From positions 1-13,513 of the forward strand of contig CALDZZ010000221.1 of assembly GCA_937944075.1 (NCBI GenBank): a stretch of 13,513 bases of DNA, read 5' to 3'. The stretch's first letter is position 1. Every line of letters begins with the position of its first letter. The position numbers and the translations under genes are program-made. Under the pieces are notes generated by a model that did no database searches, was not told the origin of the DNA, and was given only the letters and a program-made list of their open reading frames with translations. Of this stretch, positions 1-6,390 are shown one piece after another. This DNA comes from an uncultured Rhizobiaceae group bacterium. GTDB lineage: Bacteria; Pseudomonadota; Alphaproteobacteria; Rhizobiales; Rhizobiaceae.

Positions 1-388
1 CAGGTATATAAACTGTTTCCACTTCAACGGGTTTACCCGCACCACCTGATGGAAACTGCATCAGCCATTTGCGTGTACCATCATTGGAAATTTGCTCTTC
101 GATGATTTCAGGTCGCGCAATATCAAAATTCTCCTCAAGGGCTTTTCTGAAATCCTTTGAGAGATTTTTCATATTGGCAAAATCGGAAATGCCGCGCACA
201 TAAAGCCAATGCCAGATTTGGGAGACCCGCATCTTGATCTGCTTTTCAGCAATACCCACACCGCGCAATGCATCTGCCATTGCTTCACGGCTAAGACCGA
301 CGAGCGAAGGCTTTTGCGCTGAAACAGGTTTCAGGGCATCCACAGTTTTGCGGGTTTTATCATCGGTTAGATCAAAAGATACGGCCAT
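1..388 (-). CDS. rlmN: RlmN, 23S rRNA (adenine-2503-C2)-methyltransferase, N-terminal part (cut by window edge)
   Basis: Radical-SAM enzyme that methylates C2 of A2503 in 23S rRNA, and of A37 in some tRNAs. Only the first 129 codons are in the window, and the reading frame stays open to base 1. The visible part carries the typical N-terminal helical domain: SLVGLSREAMADAL (about 28-41), MRVSQIWHWLYVRG (53-66), a short segment with NLSKDFR (75-81), then DGTRKWLMQFP (103-113) and VETVYIP at the edge. These match rhizobial RlmN closely from memory. The radical-SAM CxxxCxxC motif would lie off the left edge, so catalytic integrity cannot be checked. The ATG at 388 is preceded by an in-frame stop (410-412), so this start is well fixed; the ribosome binding site is weak. 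The gene follows the spermidine-synthase-like gene by 43 bp on the same strand, which suggests co-transcription. Confidence 0.93.
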   Translation of the reverse strand, partial: MAVSFDLTDDKTRKTVDALKPVSAQKPSLVGLSREAMADALRGVGIAEKQIKMRVSQIWHWLYVRGISDFANMKNLSKDFRKALEENFDIARPEIIEEQISNDGTRKWLMQFPSGGAGKPVEVETVYIP

Positions 389-431
389 GCCATGCCTATT
401 ACCATGGCTTTATTCAGGCTTCAAATTCTAA

Positions 432-2738
432 TCACTTTGAGGGTGGAATATAATTGGCCAGATAAGCCCCCAGAATATGGGTGAAGTCATCTGTCCAGAC
501 ACCAACAATCGGATTGGCATCTTGCTTCTTCCAGTCCGGATAAGCCTTGAAGATACGTTCCAGGGAAGCTTCCTTGCCAACCATGACGGCAGCAGAATCG
601 TTTACCAGTGCATGGTGCTTCATTGTATTATCACCCTTGAAATGGATAGCTCTCGCATCATACCCACTTGCTTGCGCCACTGCGATGGCAACCGAAGTAA
701 CATCAAGATTACGGTTGCTCGTATGGAAGAAGACAAAACCATCTTCCTTTAACAGGGATTGGTAAAGTTGAAGTGCTTCCTGCGTCATCAGATGTGCCGG
801 AATGGCGTCTGATGAGAATGCATCCACAATCACCAAATCATGCGTCCCCTTAGCTTCATCTGCCAGCGTCAAACGCGCATCGCCTATCTGAACCGGAACA
901 TCAGGGGCGCATTTGTCGATAAATGAAAAGAGTGAGGTATCACGCGCCATTTTCTCAACCAGCGGATCAATTTCATAAAAGACCCAATCCTCATTCTTTT
1001 GTACATGACATGCTAGCGCACCTGCACCCAGCCCGATGGCAGCAACTTTCAAAGGACCCTTGTCAGCACGCACAGCGTCAATCGCCTGACCAAAACTCCC
1101 CTGAGGGGCATAGTAGGACAGCGGATAATTTTCATTGGCTTCACCGCGCAATTGACGATTATGAACCGTATTGCCATGAATAAAGACATGTACCAGACCC
1201 TGGTCTGTCTGCTCGGTTGTCACTCGCGAAATACCAAAGAAACTGCGCTCGGCAAAAATATTGGTATCTTTACCAGCCGTTAGACCTGCACTTAAGGCCC
1301 AGACAGCTGTCATATAGACAGCCCCTTTCAGGTAAACCGGCTTGCACAAGACATAAAGCACCATCAAGAGAGCGGCATAGACCAATAGAACCTTGCTGAA
1401 AATAGTACCATCAATGGGAGGTACATAACCAACGACAAACAAAGCGCCAACGAAAAGCGCTGCTGCAATCATGCCCGTTTTGGCGTTATAAACCGGTTTG
1501 AACTCACGAATCGCAACCACAAAGGCTGCCACGATAATCATCAATGAGTATTCGTAGGAATTTACAAAAACCAAAGGCGCAACCAAAGCAATCGTGGCAC
1601 CCCCAAGAACGCCACCAAGAGACATGAAAAAATAAAACTCGGTCAAATGGCTTGCATTAGGTCGATGCTCTGCAAGGCGGTTATGACAATACTGAGTAAT
1701 AATGAAAAACCCGACCAGATGCAGGATCACCTCAGGGCCCGCCCCTATCCAGTTTGCAAGATGCAATTTGGCAGAGACAATCATGAGGGCTGCTGCAGGT
1801 AAAAACAAAAGACTAAGCATGCGTGTGGTGATGTATGGCTTTGGCGCAAATGCAAAAATAAAGGTAAGCAGATAAAGCGCCAATGGCAGCACCCACAACA
1901 AGGGAGCAGAGGCAATGTTGGAAGTGATGTGAGTGGTGACCGCAAGCATTAAACCGGAAGGCACAAGCGCACATAGAGTCCAGAATACGCGGTCTGACAA
2001 TTTGATGCTTTTGTCGCTTGAAGAAGCCACATCCACTTTGGTTTGTGAAATGTCTTCCATATTGTCTTGTGTACGGCAGTGATAGGCCAGCACACCACAA
2101 GCCATCAAACCCATCAGCAAAACAACAAAGACAAATGCCCACGCGAAGGATTGCTCACTGACCTTGAAGAACGGTTCAATCAAAACCGGGTAACTCAACA
2201 GGGAAAACAGACTGCCAACATTACTTGCAGCATAGAGGAAATAGGGATCATCTGCTTTTTCGTGGCTGGTGTAAGAGAACCATTTCTGCATCAAGGGGGC
2301 ATTGGCTGACAGGGCAAAAAACGGCATGCCAAGTACAACAGTAAACAATCCAATGAGCCAGAAAATCGGTGTTCCCGCCACCGGCTGAGCCCACTCCTGT
2401 GGCACTGCAATCGGCAGAAACAAAATGCTTGTCGCCATCACCAGGCCATGGATCATGATTTGGGTTTTGAACCTGAAATATTTGGTCAGCAAATGGGCGT
2501 ATAAATATCCGCCCAGAAGGACTGTCTGGAAAAATACCATTGCCGTATTCCAAACACCCGAAGACCCGCCCAGCAGGGGCAATACCATTTTGGTAAACAT
2601 GGGCTGCACAAAAAACAGCAGCAAGGCCGACACAAGCATTGAGCTTGTAAAGGCAAAAACCAGCAGAGGCGCTGATTGCGCTAGCCTAGATGGTTTTTGC
2701 GATTGTTTCTGCGGGCTGAAATCTGTGTAGTCTACCAT
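432..2738 (-). CDS. Fused multi-pass membrane / spermidine-synthase-like protein
   Basis: A 768-residue protein with two parts. Residues about 26-490 hold roughly 12-15 hydrophobic segments, broken by a polar loop at about 221-250. Residues about 495-768 form a soluble domain resembling spermidine synthase. The SAM-fold signatures there are GLGAGALA (569-576), an acidic strand end FYEID (587-591), IGDAR (618-622) and DAFSSDAIP (639-647), the last matching the catalytic-Asp loop of SpeE-like enzymes. A short segment with HGNTVHNRQ (521-529) resembles the N-terminal strand region of SpeE. Proteins of this fused type are widespread in proteobacteria but, as far as I know, are not biochemically assigned, so I would not call it a proven aminopropyltransferase. 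The start has an AGGGAAA ribosome binding site. It lies 59 bp behind the IalB-family gene and 43 bp ahead of rlmN, on the same strand. The substrate is unknown. Confidence 0.88.
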   Translation of the reverse strand: MVDYTDFSPQKQSQKPSRLAQSAPLLVFAFTSSMLVSALLLFFVQPMFTKMVLPLLGGSSGVWNTAMVFFQTVLLGGYLYAHLLTKYFRFKTQIMIHGLVMATSILFLPIAVPQEWAQPVAGTPIFWLIGLFTVVLGMPFFALSANAPLMQKWFSYTSHEKADDPYFLYAASNVGSLFSLLSYPVLIEPFFKVSEQSFAWAFVFVVLLMGLMACGVLAYHCRTQDNMEDISQTKVDVASSSDKSIKLSDRVFWTLCALVPSGLMLAVTTHITSNIASAPLLWVLPLALYLLTFIFAFAPKPYITTRMLSLLFLPAAALMIVSAKLHLANWIGAGPEVILHLVGFFIITQYCHNRLAEHRPNASHLTEFYFFMSLGGVLGGATIALVAPLVFVNSYEYSLMIIVAAFVVAIREFKPVYNAKTGMIAAALFVGALFVVGYVPPIDGTIFSKVLLVYAALLMVLYVLCKPVYLKGAVYMTAVWALSAGLTAGKDTNIFAERSFFGISRVTTEQTDQGLVHVFIHGNTVHNRQLRGEANENYPLSYYAPQGSFGQAIDAVRADKGPLKVAAIGLGAGALACHVQKNEDWVFYEIDPLVEKMARDTSLFSFIDKCAPDVPVQIGDARLTLADEAKGTHDLVIVDAFSSDAIPAHLMTQEALQLYQSLLKEDGFVFFHTSNRNLDVTSVAIAVAQASGYDARAIHFKGDNTMKHHALVNDSAAVMVGKEASLERIFKAYPDWKKQDANPIVGVWTDDFTHILGAYLANYIPPSK

Positions 2739-2797
2739 TTGGGTTTCCCTGCATTGTAAAGGAAACTCAAATTAGCATTGTATACGTTTTTTTTAGG

Positions 2798-3313
2798 TTA
2801 ACCGCAGCTGTTGATTTCGCGCAGGGATGCTGTAACGCCAGACAGTGAATAGGCATAACTGGTAACGGTACCACGACGTGATTGACCGGATACGGACATG
2901 GCACGACCCGCCTGCATGGCAGCAACAACAGCAGGTTCTTCTGCAGGATTTTCCATCCATGCATTTCCGCCTTTGGTAAACATTGAGAAATTCTTGCCAT
3001 CAATGGTAAGAGTGACTTTTGAGCCGTCCTTGAACGGATATCCAACTGTAAACTGTGGTTCAAATGTTGAACTTTGACCCGGGTGCTTTGCCAGCATGAA
3101 GAAAACATCACCATGATCACGATCGGCAGGTTTTTTCTCTGTCGGAATTGATAGCACATAGCAAATTTTTCCATTGCCTGTGGTGTGGGTATAGGCACCC
3201 CATGCCTGGTGTTGTTTAATACGTGTTGGAGCTTGCGCTTGTGCATAAATTGGAAGTGATGTGCTGATCAATACACCTGCAAAGACTAATCCCAATAGTT
3301 TTTTCGCGTTCAT
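2798..3313 (-). CDS. Invasion-associated locus B (IalB) family secreted protein
   Basis: A 171-residue exported protein. Residues 1-27 look like a Sec signal peptide: N-terminal lysines, a hydrophobic core, and probable cleavage after AQA. The mature part carries IalB-family marks: WGAYT (38-42), GKICYVLSIP (48-57), DVFFML (69-74), a VGYPF strand (about 90-94), the GNAWMENP region, and near the end GTVTSYAYSLSGVTASL. Cys51 and the C-terminal Cys in NSCG could form a disulfide in the periplasm. The family is named after a Bartonella protein linked to erythrocyte invasion, but close relatives occur across free-living Rhizobiales, so a virulence role should not be read into this gene. The molecular function is unknown. 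The ATG at 3313 gives a clean signal peptide; the ribosome binding site is weak (AAGAG directly before the ATG). Confidence 0.9.
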   Translation of the reverse strand: MNAKKLLGLVFAGVLISTSLPIYAQAQAPTRIKQHQAWGAYTHTTGNGKICYVLSIPTEKKPADRDHGDVFFMLAKHPGQSSTFEPQFTVGYPFKDGSKVTLTIDGKNFSMFTKGGNAWMENPAEEPAVVAAMQAGRAMSVSGQSRRGTVTSYAYSLSGVTASLREINSCG

Positions 3314-3348
3314 CTCTTATACCAGTCCTGTTACATCTTTTGTGGCCC

Positions 3349-3363
3349 GCTCTCGGGGAGAGC
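3349..3363 (-). promoter_or_regulatory. Small perfect hairpin in the presumed 5' leader of the IalB-family gene
   Basis: GCTCTC and GAGAGC form a perfect 6-bp stem around a 3-nt loop, 35 nt upstream of the start codon. It is seen directly in the sequence. A role in mRNA stability or translation is inference only. Confidence 0.35.
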
Positions 3364-3410
3364 TTATTTGCCTCTCATACTCATTTATTTGGGTTTAAAA
3401 TGCGTTAACA

Positions 3411-3462
3411 TTGATTATCAATTGATGAACAAATTCATTAAAACGCCAGGTTTTTTGTTCAT
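3411..3462. promoter_or_regulatory. Dyad-rich upstream region of the IalB-family gene (candidate operator)
   Basis: TTGAT-T-ATCAA (3411-3421) runs directly into another TTGAT (3422-3426). Overlapping this, ATGAACAAA (3425-3433) and TTTGTTCAT (3454-3462) form a perfect 9-bp inverted repeat with a 20-bp spacer. The block lies about 100-150 bp upstream of the gene start, where a regulator could bind. No regulator is identifiable from sequence alone. Confidence 0.4.
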
Positions 3463-3513
3463 TTACCGCAAATCAGCCCATTCGACTTGATGAAATCAAA
3501 TACTAGATAGAAT

Positions 3514-3534
3514 CAAGGCAGGAATCAGGCCTTG
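3514..3534 (-). terminator. Possible weak terminator behind the SpoU-family methyltransferase gene
   Basis: CAAGGC and GCCTTG form a perfect 6-bp stem with a 9-nt loop, 41 nt past the stop codon. The following bases on the minus strand (ATTCTATCT) are only partly T-rich, so intrinsic termination would be weak. It separates the upstream gene run from the ialB-type gene. Confidence 0.3.
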
Positions 3535-3575
3535 TCGTAACATTATCAATAAATATTACAAATTATGGCAATTGC

Positions 3576-4112
3576 TCAGGGAAGACGCTGTCCACCGGAA
3601 TACACTTTCTTGCCATGCACATGCGGACGCAACAATTCCTTTGGTCCGCCAGCTGCAATCGGACGCTCGGCAAATCGACCCATGGAGTGCATTCTGTCAT
3701 ACATGACAATCGCACCAGCCATGGCAACATTGATACAAAAATCCATTGGAATTTTTACCGTGAATTCACAACGCTCCAGCATTGCAGGCGAAATTGACCC
3801 GCCTTCCGGACCCAGGATATAGGCAGCCTTTGCAGGATGTCTAAAGCTTGGCAGTTCAACTGCATCTGGTGTCAGCTCAACGCCCACCAAGCGGCAATCA
3901 TCCGGCAAACGCATGTCTTCAACCGTGTCGTATGAATACCAGGGCACATGGTCACGCGATTTGGTCGTATCAGAACCAGGTTTGCCGATTGCCTCTGTTG
4001 GAGAAACCGTAAAGATAAAACTCGCTCCAAACCCGTGTGCAGAACGCGCCAGATTTCCAAAGTTCAGGGGCTTGGAAATACCCTCAACACCAATTCCGAA
4101 ATAACCACGCAT
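3576..4112 (-). CDS. SpoU/TrmH-family RNA 2'-O-methyltransferase
   Basis: A 178-residue SPOUT-class methyltransferase. The three SpoU motifs are in order: motif 1 NFGNLARSA (17-25), motif 2 ILGPEGGSIS (99-108), and motif 3 IPMDFCINVAMAGAIVMYD (121-139), which forms the knotted SAM site. Family members 2'-O-methylate tRNA or rRNA riboses. The RNA target here cannot be told from sequence, and I do not call it TrmL or TrmH. A basic C-terminal tail of about 25 residues (KELLRPHVHGKKVYSGGQRLP, 158-178, in part) follows the catalytic core and could contact RNA. The length suits a minimal SpoU protein without an extra N-terminal RNA-binding domain. The gene lies 105 bp behind the YkvA gene on the same strand and is probably last in the tesA-phhB-ykvA run. 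The ribosome binding site is poor. Confidence 0.88.
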   Translation of the reverse strand: MRGYFGIGVEGISKPLNFGNLARSAHGFGASFIFTVSPTEAIGKPGSDTTKSRDHVPWYSYDTVEDMRLPDDCRLVGVELTPDAVELPSFRHPAKAAYILGPEGGSISPAMLERCEFTVKIPMDFCINVAMAGAIVMYDRMHSMGRFAERPIAAGGPKELLRPHVHGKKVYSGGQRLP

Positions 4113-4217
4113 GCAAAATTACCATCTTAAAACTGTTGCTATCAGGGATTAAGGAATCAGGCGCCATAAGTCCAATAAAACTTGTCTGCAAACTGCCGGG
4201 GCACTTGGGCAGATGTG

Positions 4218-4598
4218 TTATTCTGCAGGGATATTGTCCTCAAGCGCTTTCTTGGCAGCGTTTCTGTGTGCATCCGTGATATGCCCTTTTATGGAAGCAA
4301 ATGCAGTGGCAAGCACGGTAATGTCATCAGTCAAGCCAAAGCCAACCAGAAAATCAGGGATCGCATCCAGCGGTAAAATGAAATAGGCAAGTGCTGCCAG
4401 TAAAATGCCACGCACCTTGTTTGGCGTTTGCGGATCAAGCGCACAATAATAGGCTGCCACGACATCTTCCATAAAAGGGATGCGGGAAGCATTTTCACGA
4501 AACTTGAGCCAGAACTTTTCTTTCAGGGTTTGCTCGCGTTTTGCGTTCTCAGCCTCATCTCCCGGCATGAGAATTTCATCTATTTGCGCTTTTTTCAT
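4218..4598 (-). CDS. YkvA/DUF1232 family small membrane-associated protein
   Basis: A 126-residue protein with the family signature between residues 71 and 92: a hydrophobic helix with AYFILPLDAIPD, then LVGFGLTDD. A charged N-terminal half (many Glu and Lys, residues 1-35) precedes it. The DUF1232 family is very widespread and has no firmly established function. The helix of about 20 residues before the conserved LPLDxIPD could insert in or lie on the membrane. The start is well supported by a strong AAAGGAGAG ribosome binding site 3-11 bases ahead of the ATG. It lies 65 bp behind phhB on the same strand. Confidence 0.88.
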   Translation of the reverse strand: MKKAQIDEILMPGDEAENAKREQTLKEKFWLKFRENASRIPFMEDVVAAYYCALDPQTPNKVRGILLAALAYFILPLDAIPDFLVGFGLTDDITVLATAFASIKGHITDAHRNAAKKALEDNIPAE

Positions 4599-4663
4599 TG
4601 GTCTCTCCTTTACTCCAAATAGGGATAAAAGACAGGATTATCAAGAATTGGAAATGTTTCGGT

Positions 4664-4963
4664 TTACTGGGCTGCAGCCTTGTCCATCGCACTCGCAAGT
4701 TTGAAATCAAGTTCGGAAAGACCATCAACATCATGGGTGGCAAGCGTTACCTCAACCGTTTTGTAAACATTGAACCATTCAGGATGGTGATCCATCTTTT
4801 CAGCAATCAGTGCAGCACGCGTCATGAAGCCAAACGCCTCAATGAAATTCCTGAAGGAATAGGTCTTGGTAATGGCTTCACGCCCTTCAACCCTTTCCCA
4901 TCCGGAAACTTGTTTCATGGCGTCATTGATTTCATCATTTTTCAGTTTTCTTGAATGCGGCAT
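4664..4963 (-). CDS. phhB: Pterin-4a-carbinolamine dehydratase (PhhB/PCD family)
   Basis: A 99-residue protein of typical PCD length. Family enzymes dehydrate 4a-hydroxytetrahydropterin, recycling the cofactor of aromatic amino acid hydroxylases; some members have other roles, for example in molybdopterin metabolism. The active-site pattern is present: EKMDHHPEW (55-63) with His59 and His60, then a spaced strand VEVTLATHDVDGLSELD (70-86) with His77. No aromatic amino acid hydroxylase gene is in this window, so the partner and the actual substrate are open. It starts 20 bp behind the GDSL esterase stop codon, and AAGGAAA is a good ribosome binding site. The spacing implies co-transcription with that esterase gene. 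Confidence 0.93.
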   Translation of the reverse strand: MPHSRKLKNDEINDAMKQVSGWERVEGREAITKTYSFRNFIEAFGFMTRAALIAEKMDHHPEWFNVYKTVEVTLATHDVDGLSELDFKLASAMDKAAAQ

Positions 4964-4983
4964 GGGGATTTCCTTGTATTCGT

Positions 4984-5631
4984 TTACTGGCAGGTTTTTT
5001 TGAGCAGTTCCTTGACTGCGGGCAAGGTTTTTTCAACAATCACAGCAATGCCCTCCCGGGTTGGGTGGATGCCATCAGGCAAATTCAGCTTCGGATCAGC
5101 CACAACACCTTCCAGAAAAAATGGATAAAGCGACACCGCATGCTTTTCAGCCAGTCGTTTATAGATGCCGTTGAACTGTTTGCCGTAGGATTTTCCCATA
5201 TTGGGTGGCGCCATCATGCCGGCAAGCAGGACTTCGATATTACGTGCCTTCAACTTTTCAATCATGGCATCAAGATTTTTCTCCGTCACTTCCGGAGAAA
5301 TCCCGCGAAGGGCATCATTGGCACCCAATTCAAGCAGGACAGCATCAGCCTCCTCACCTACAGACCACTCCAGACGAGCCAGCCCACTGGAGGTTGTATC
5401 GCCTGAAACACCTGCATTAATCACCTCGACCCTGATACCTTTTTCTGAGAGCTTGGCTGCGAGCTGTTCTGGATAGGCAGCGCCAGGGTCAAGGCCAAAA
5501 CCTGCAACAAGACTGTCCCCAAGAACAACAAGCGTTTTACCATCGCAACTTTTGGTCCCGGCCATTGCATTGCCAGTCCAGGCGACGAGTAGGATAAAGC
5601 TTGCCAAAATGTAATGTGTAAGTGGTTTCAT
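4984..5631 (-). CDS. tesA: GDSL-family esterase / lysophospholipase (TesA-like, periplasmic)
   Basis: A 215-residue SGNH hydrolase. I chose the ATG at 5631 rather than upstream in-frame codons (5664, 5700) because it starts a clean signal peptide: MKPL, a hydrophobic stretch, then NAMA with likely cleavage near residue 24. The upstream starts would run into the divergent promoter region and the ybbA gene. Catalytic blocks: GDSL with nucleophile Ser40 (38-41), Gly74 in NAGVSGD (72-78), GAND with Asn105 (103-106), and DGIHP with Asp186 and His189. All four SGNH blocks are intact. The E. coli homologue TesA is a periplasmic thioesterase, lysophospholipase and arylesterase with broad substrate range. 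The gene is divergent from the YbbA/YbbP-type genes, as in E. coli, which suggests a shared role with lipid-like molecules in the cell envelope. Confidence 0.92.
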   Translation of the reverse strand: MKPLTHYILASFILLVAWTGNAMAGTKSCDGKTLVVLGDSLVAGFGLDPGAAYPEQLAAKLSEKGIRVEVINAGVSGDTTSSGLARLEWSVGEEADAVLLELGANDALRGISPEVTEKNLDAMIEKLKARNIEVLLAGMMAPPNMGKSYGKQFNGIYKRLAEKHAVSLYPFFLEGVVADPKLNLPDGIHPTREGIAVIVEKTLPAVKELLKKTCQ

Positions 5632-5648
5632 TTGTGAAATCGGATCCC

Positions 5649-5674
5649 ATATAAAAGCAATCATTCTTTTATAT
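5649..5674. promoter_or_regulatory. Perfect 9-bp inverted repeat between the divergent tesA and ybbA starts
   Basis: ATATAAAAG (5649-5657) and CTTTTATAT (5666-5674) are exact inverted copies with an 8-bp spacer. The centre (5661.5) falls exactly midway between the tesA ATG (5631) and the ybbA GTG (5692), leaving 17 bp on each side. It could be a shared operator or a pair of back-to-back AT-rich promoter elements. The binding factor is unknown. Confidence 0.5.
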
Positions 5675-5691
5675 CTGGATATCTGGCTCCC

Positions 5692-6390
5692 GTGAAACAA
5701 GACGTAGCATCATCAACTTCTGCAATCCGACTGGAAAACCTTCAACTCACGCTGGGCGAAGACGCCTCCCGTGTGCATGTCTTGAAGGGGATTGATCTGG
5801 AAATCCCCAAAGGAACCTCAACCGGCATTGTCGGGCCTTCGGGTTCCGGAAAATCAACATTGCTGATGGTAATCGCAGGTCTGGAACAGGTTGATGACGG
5901 TCGTATCATCATCAATGGTACAGACATCACGGAATTAAACGAAGACGAGCTTGCAGCCTTTCGTGGCAAACATGTCGGCATTGTGTTTCAGTCATTTCAC
6001 CTCATTCCCAATATGACCGCTGTGGAAAATGTGGCTGTGCCTCTGGAACTGTCAGGAGATCCTGACGCAATGCAAAAGGCCAAGGCTGAGCTTGAAGCCG
6101 TTGGTCTGGGTCATCGCCTCAATCATTATCCGGGCCAGCTTTCAGGCGGGGAACAACAGCGTGTTGCATTGGCACGTGCCCTTGCACCTGAGCCAACCGT
6201 ATTGATTGCAGATGAGCCAACAGGAAACCTTGATGGTGAAACAGGCGTTCAGGTTGCCAATCTGCTTTTTGAAAGACAACGCGAAAAAGGCCTTACACTT
6301 GTGTTGGTAACCCACGACCTTGGTCTTGCAAAGCAATGCAACCGTACCATTCCGGTTCGCTCCGGTGTGATTGAGACTGAAAATGTCTGA
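5692..6390 (+). CDS. ybbA: ABC transporter ATP-binding protein, YbbA/LolD-like
   Basis: A 232-residue ATPase with all nucleotide-binding motifs: Walker A GPSGSGKST (48-56), Q-loop Gln100, signature LSGGEQQ (150-156), Walker B VLIADEP with Glu175 (170-176), and switch His208 in LVTHD. It belongs by appearance to the group of ATPases paired with FtsX-type permeases (MacB, LolD, YbbA). These work by mechanotransmission, usually moving lipids or lipoproteins from the membrane rather than transporting across it. The start is GTG at 5692; no other plausible start lies upstream in the open frame, and the ribosome binding site is poor. The stop overlaps the start of the permease gene by 8 bp, indicating translational coupling and partnership. 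The substrate is not known for this system. Confidence 0.92.
   Translation: MKQDVASSTSAIRLENLQLTLGEDASRVHVLKGIDLEIPKGTSTGIVGPSGSGKSTLLMVIAGLEQVDDGRIIINGTDITELNEDELAAFRGKHVGIVFQSFHLIPNMTAVENVAVPLELSGDPDAMQKAKAELEAVGLGHRLNHYPGQLSGGEQQRVALARALAPEPTVLIADEPTGNLDGETGVQVANLLFERQREKGLTLVLVTHDLGLAKQCNRTIPVRSGVIETENV

Noticed and set aside
2767..3246. Alternative minus-strand reading frame of 159 codons
   Set aside because: It overlaps the IalB-family gene in another frame, and the IalB frame has clear family motifs and a signal peptide.
5632..5700. Longer tesA product starting at 5664 or 5700
   Set aside because: These starts would place non-signal residues before a normal signal peptide and would overlap the divergent dyad and the ybbA start.
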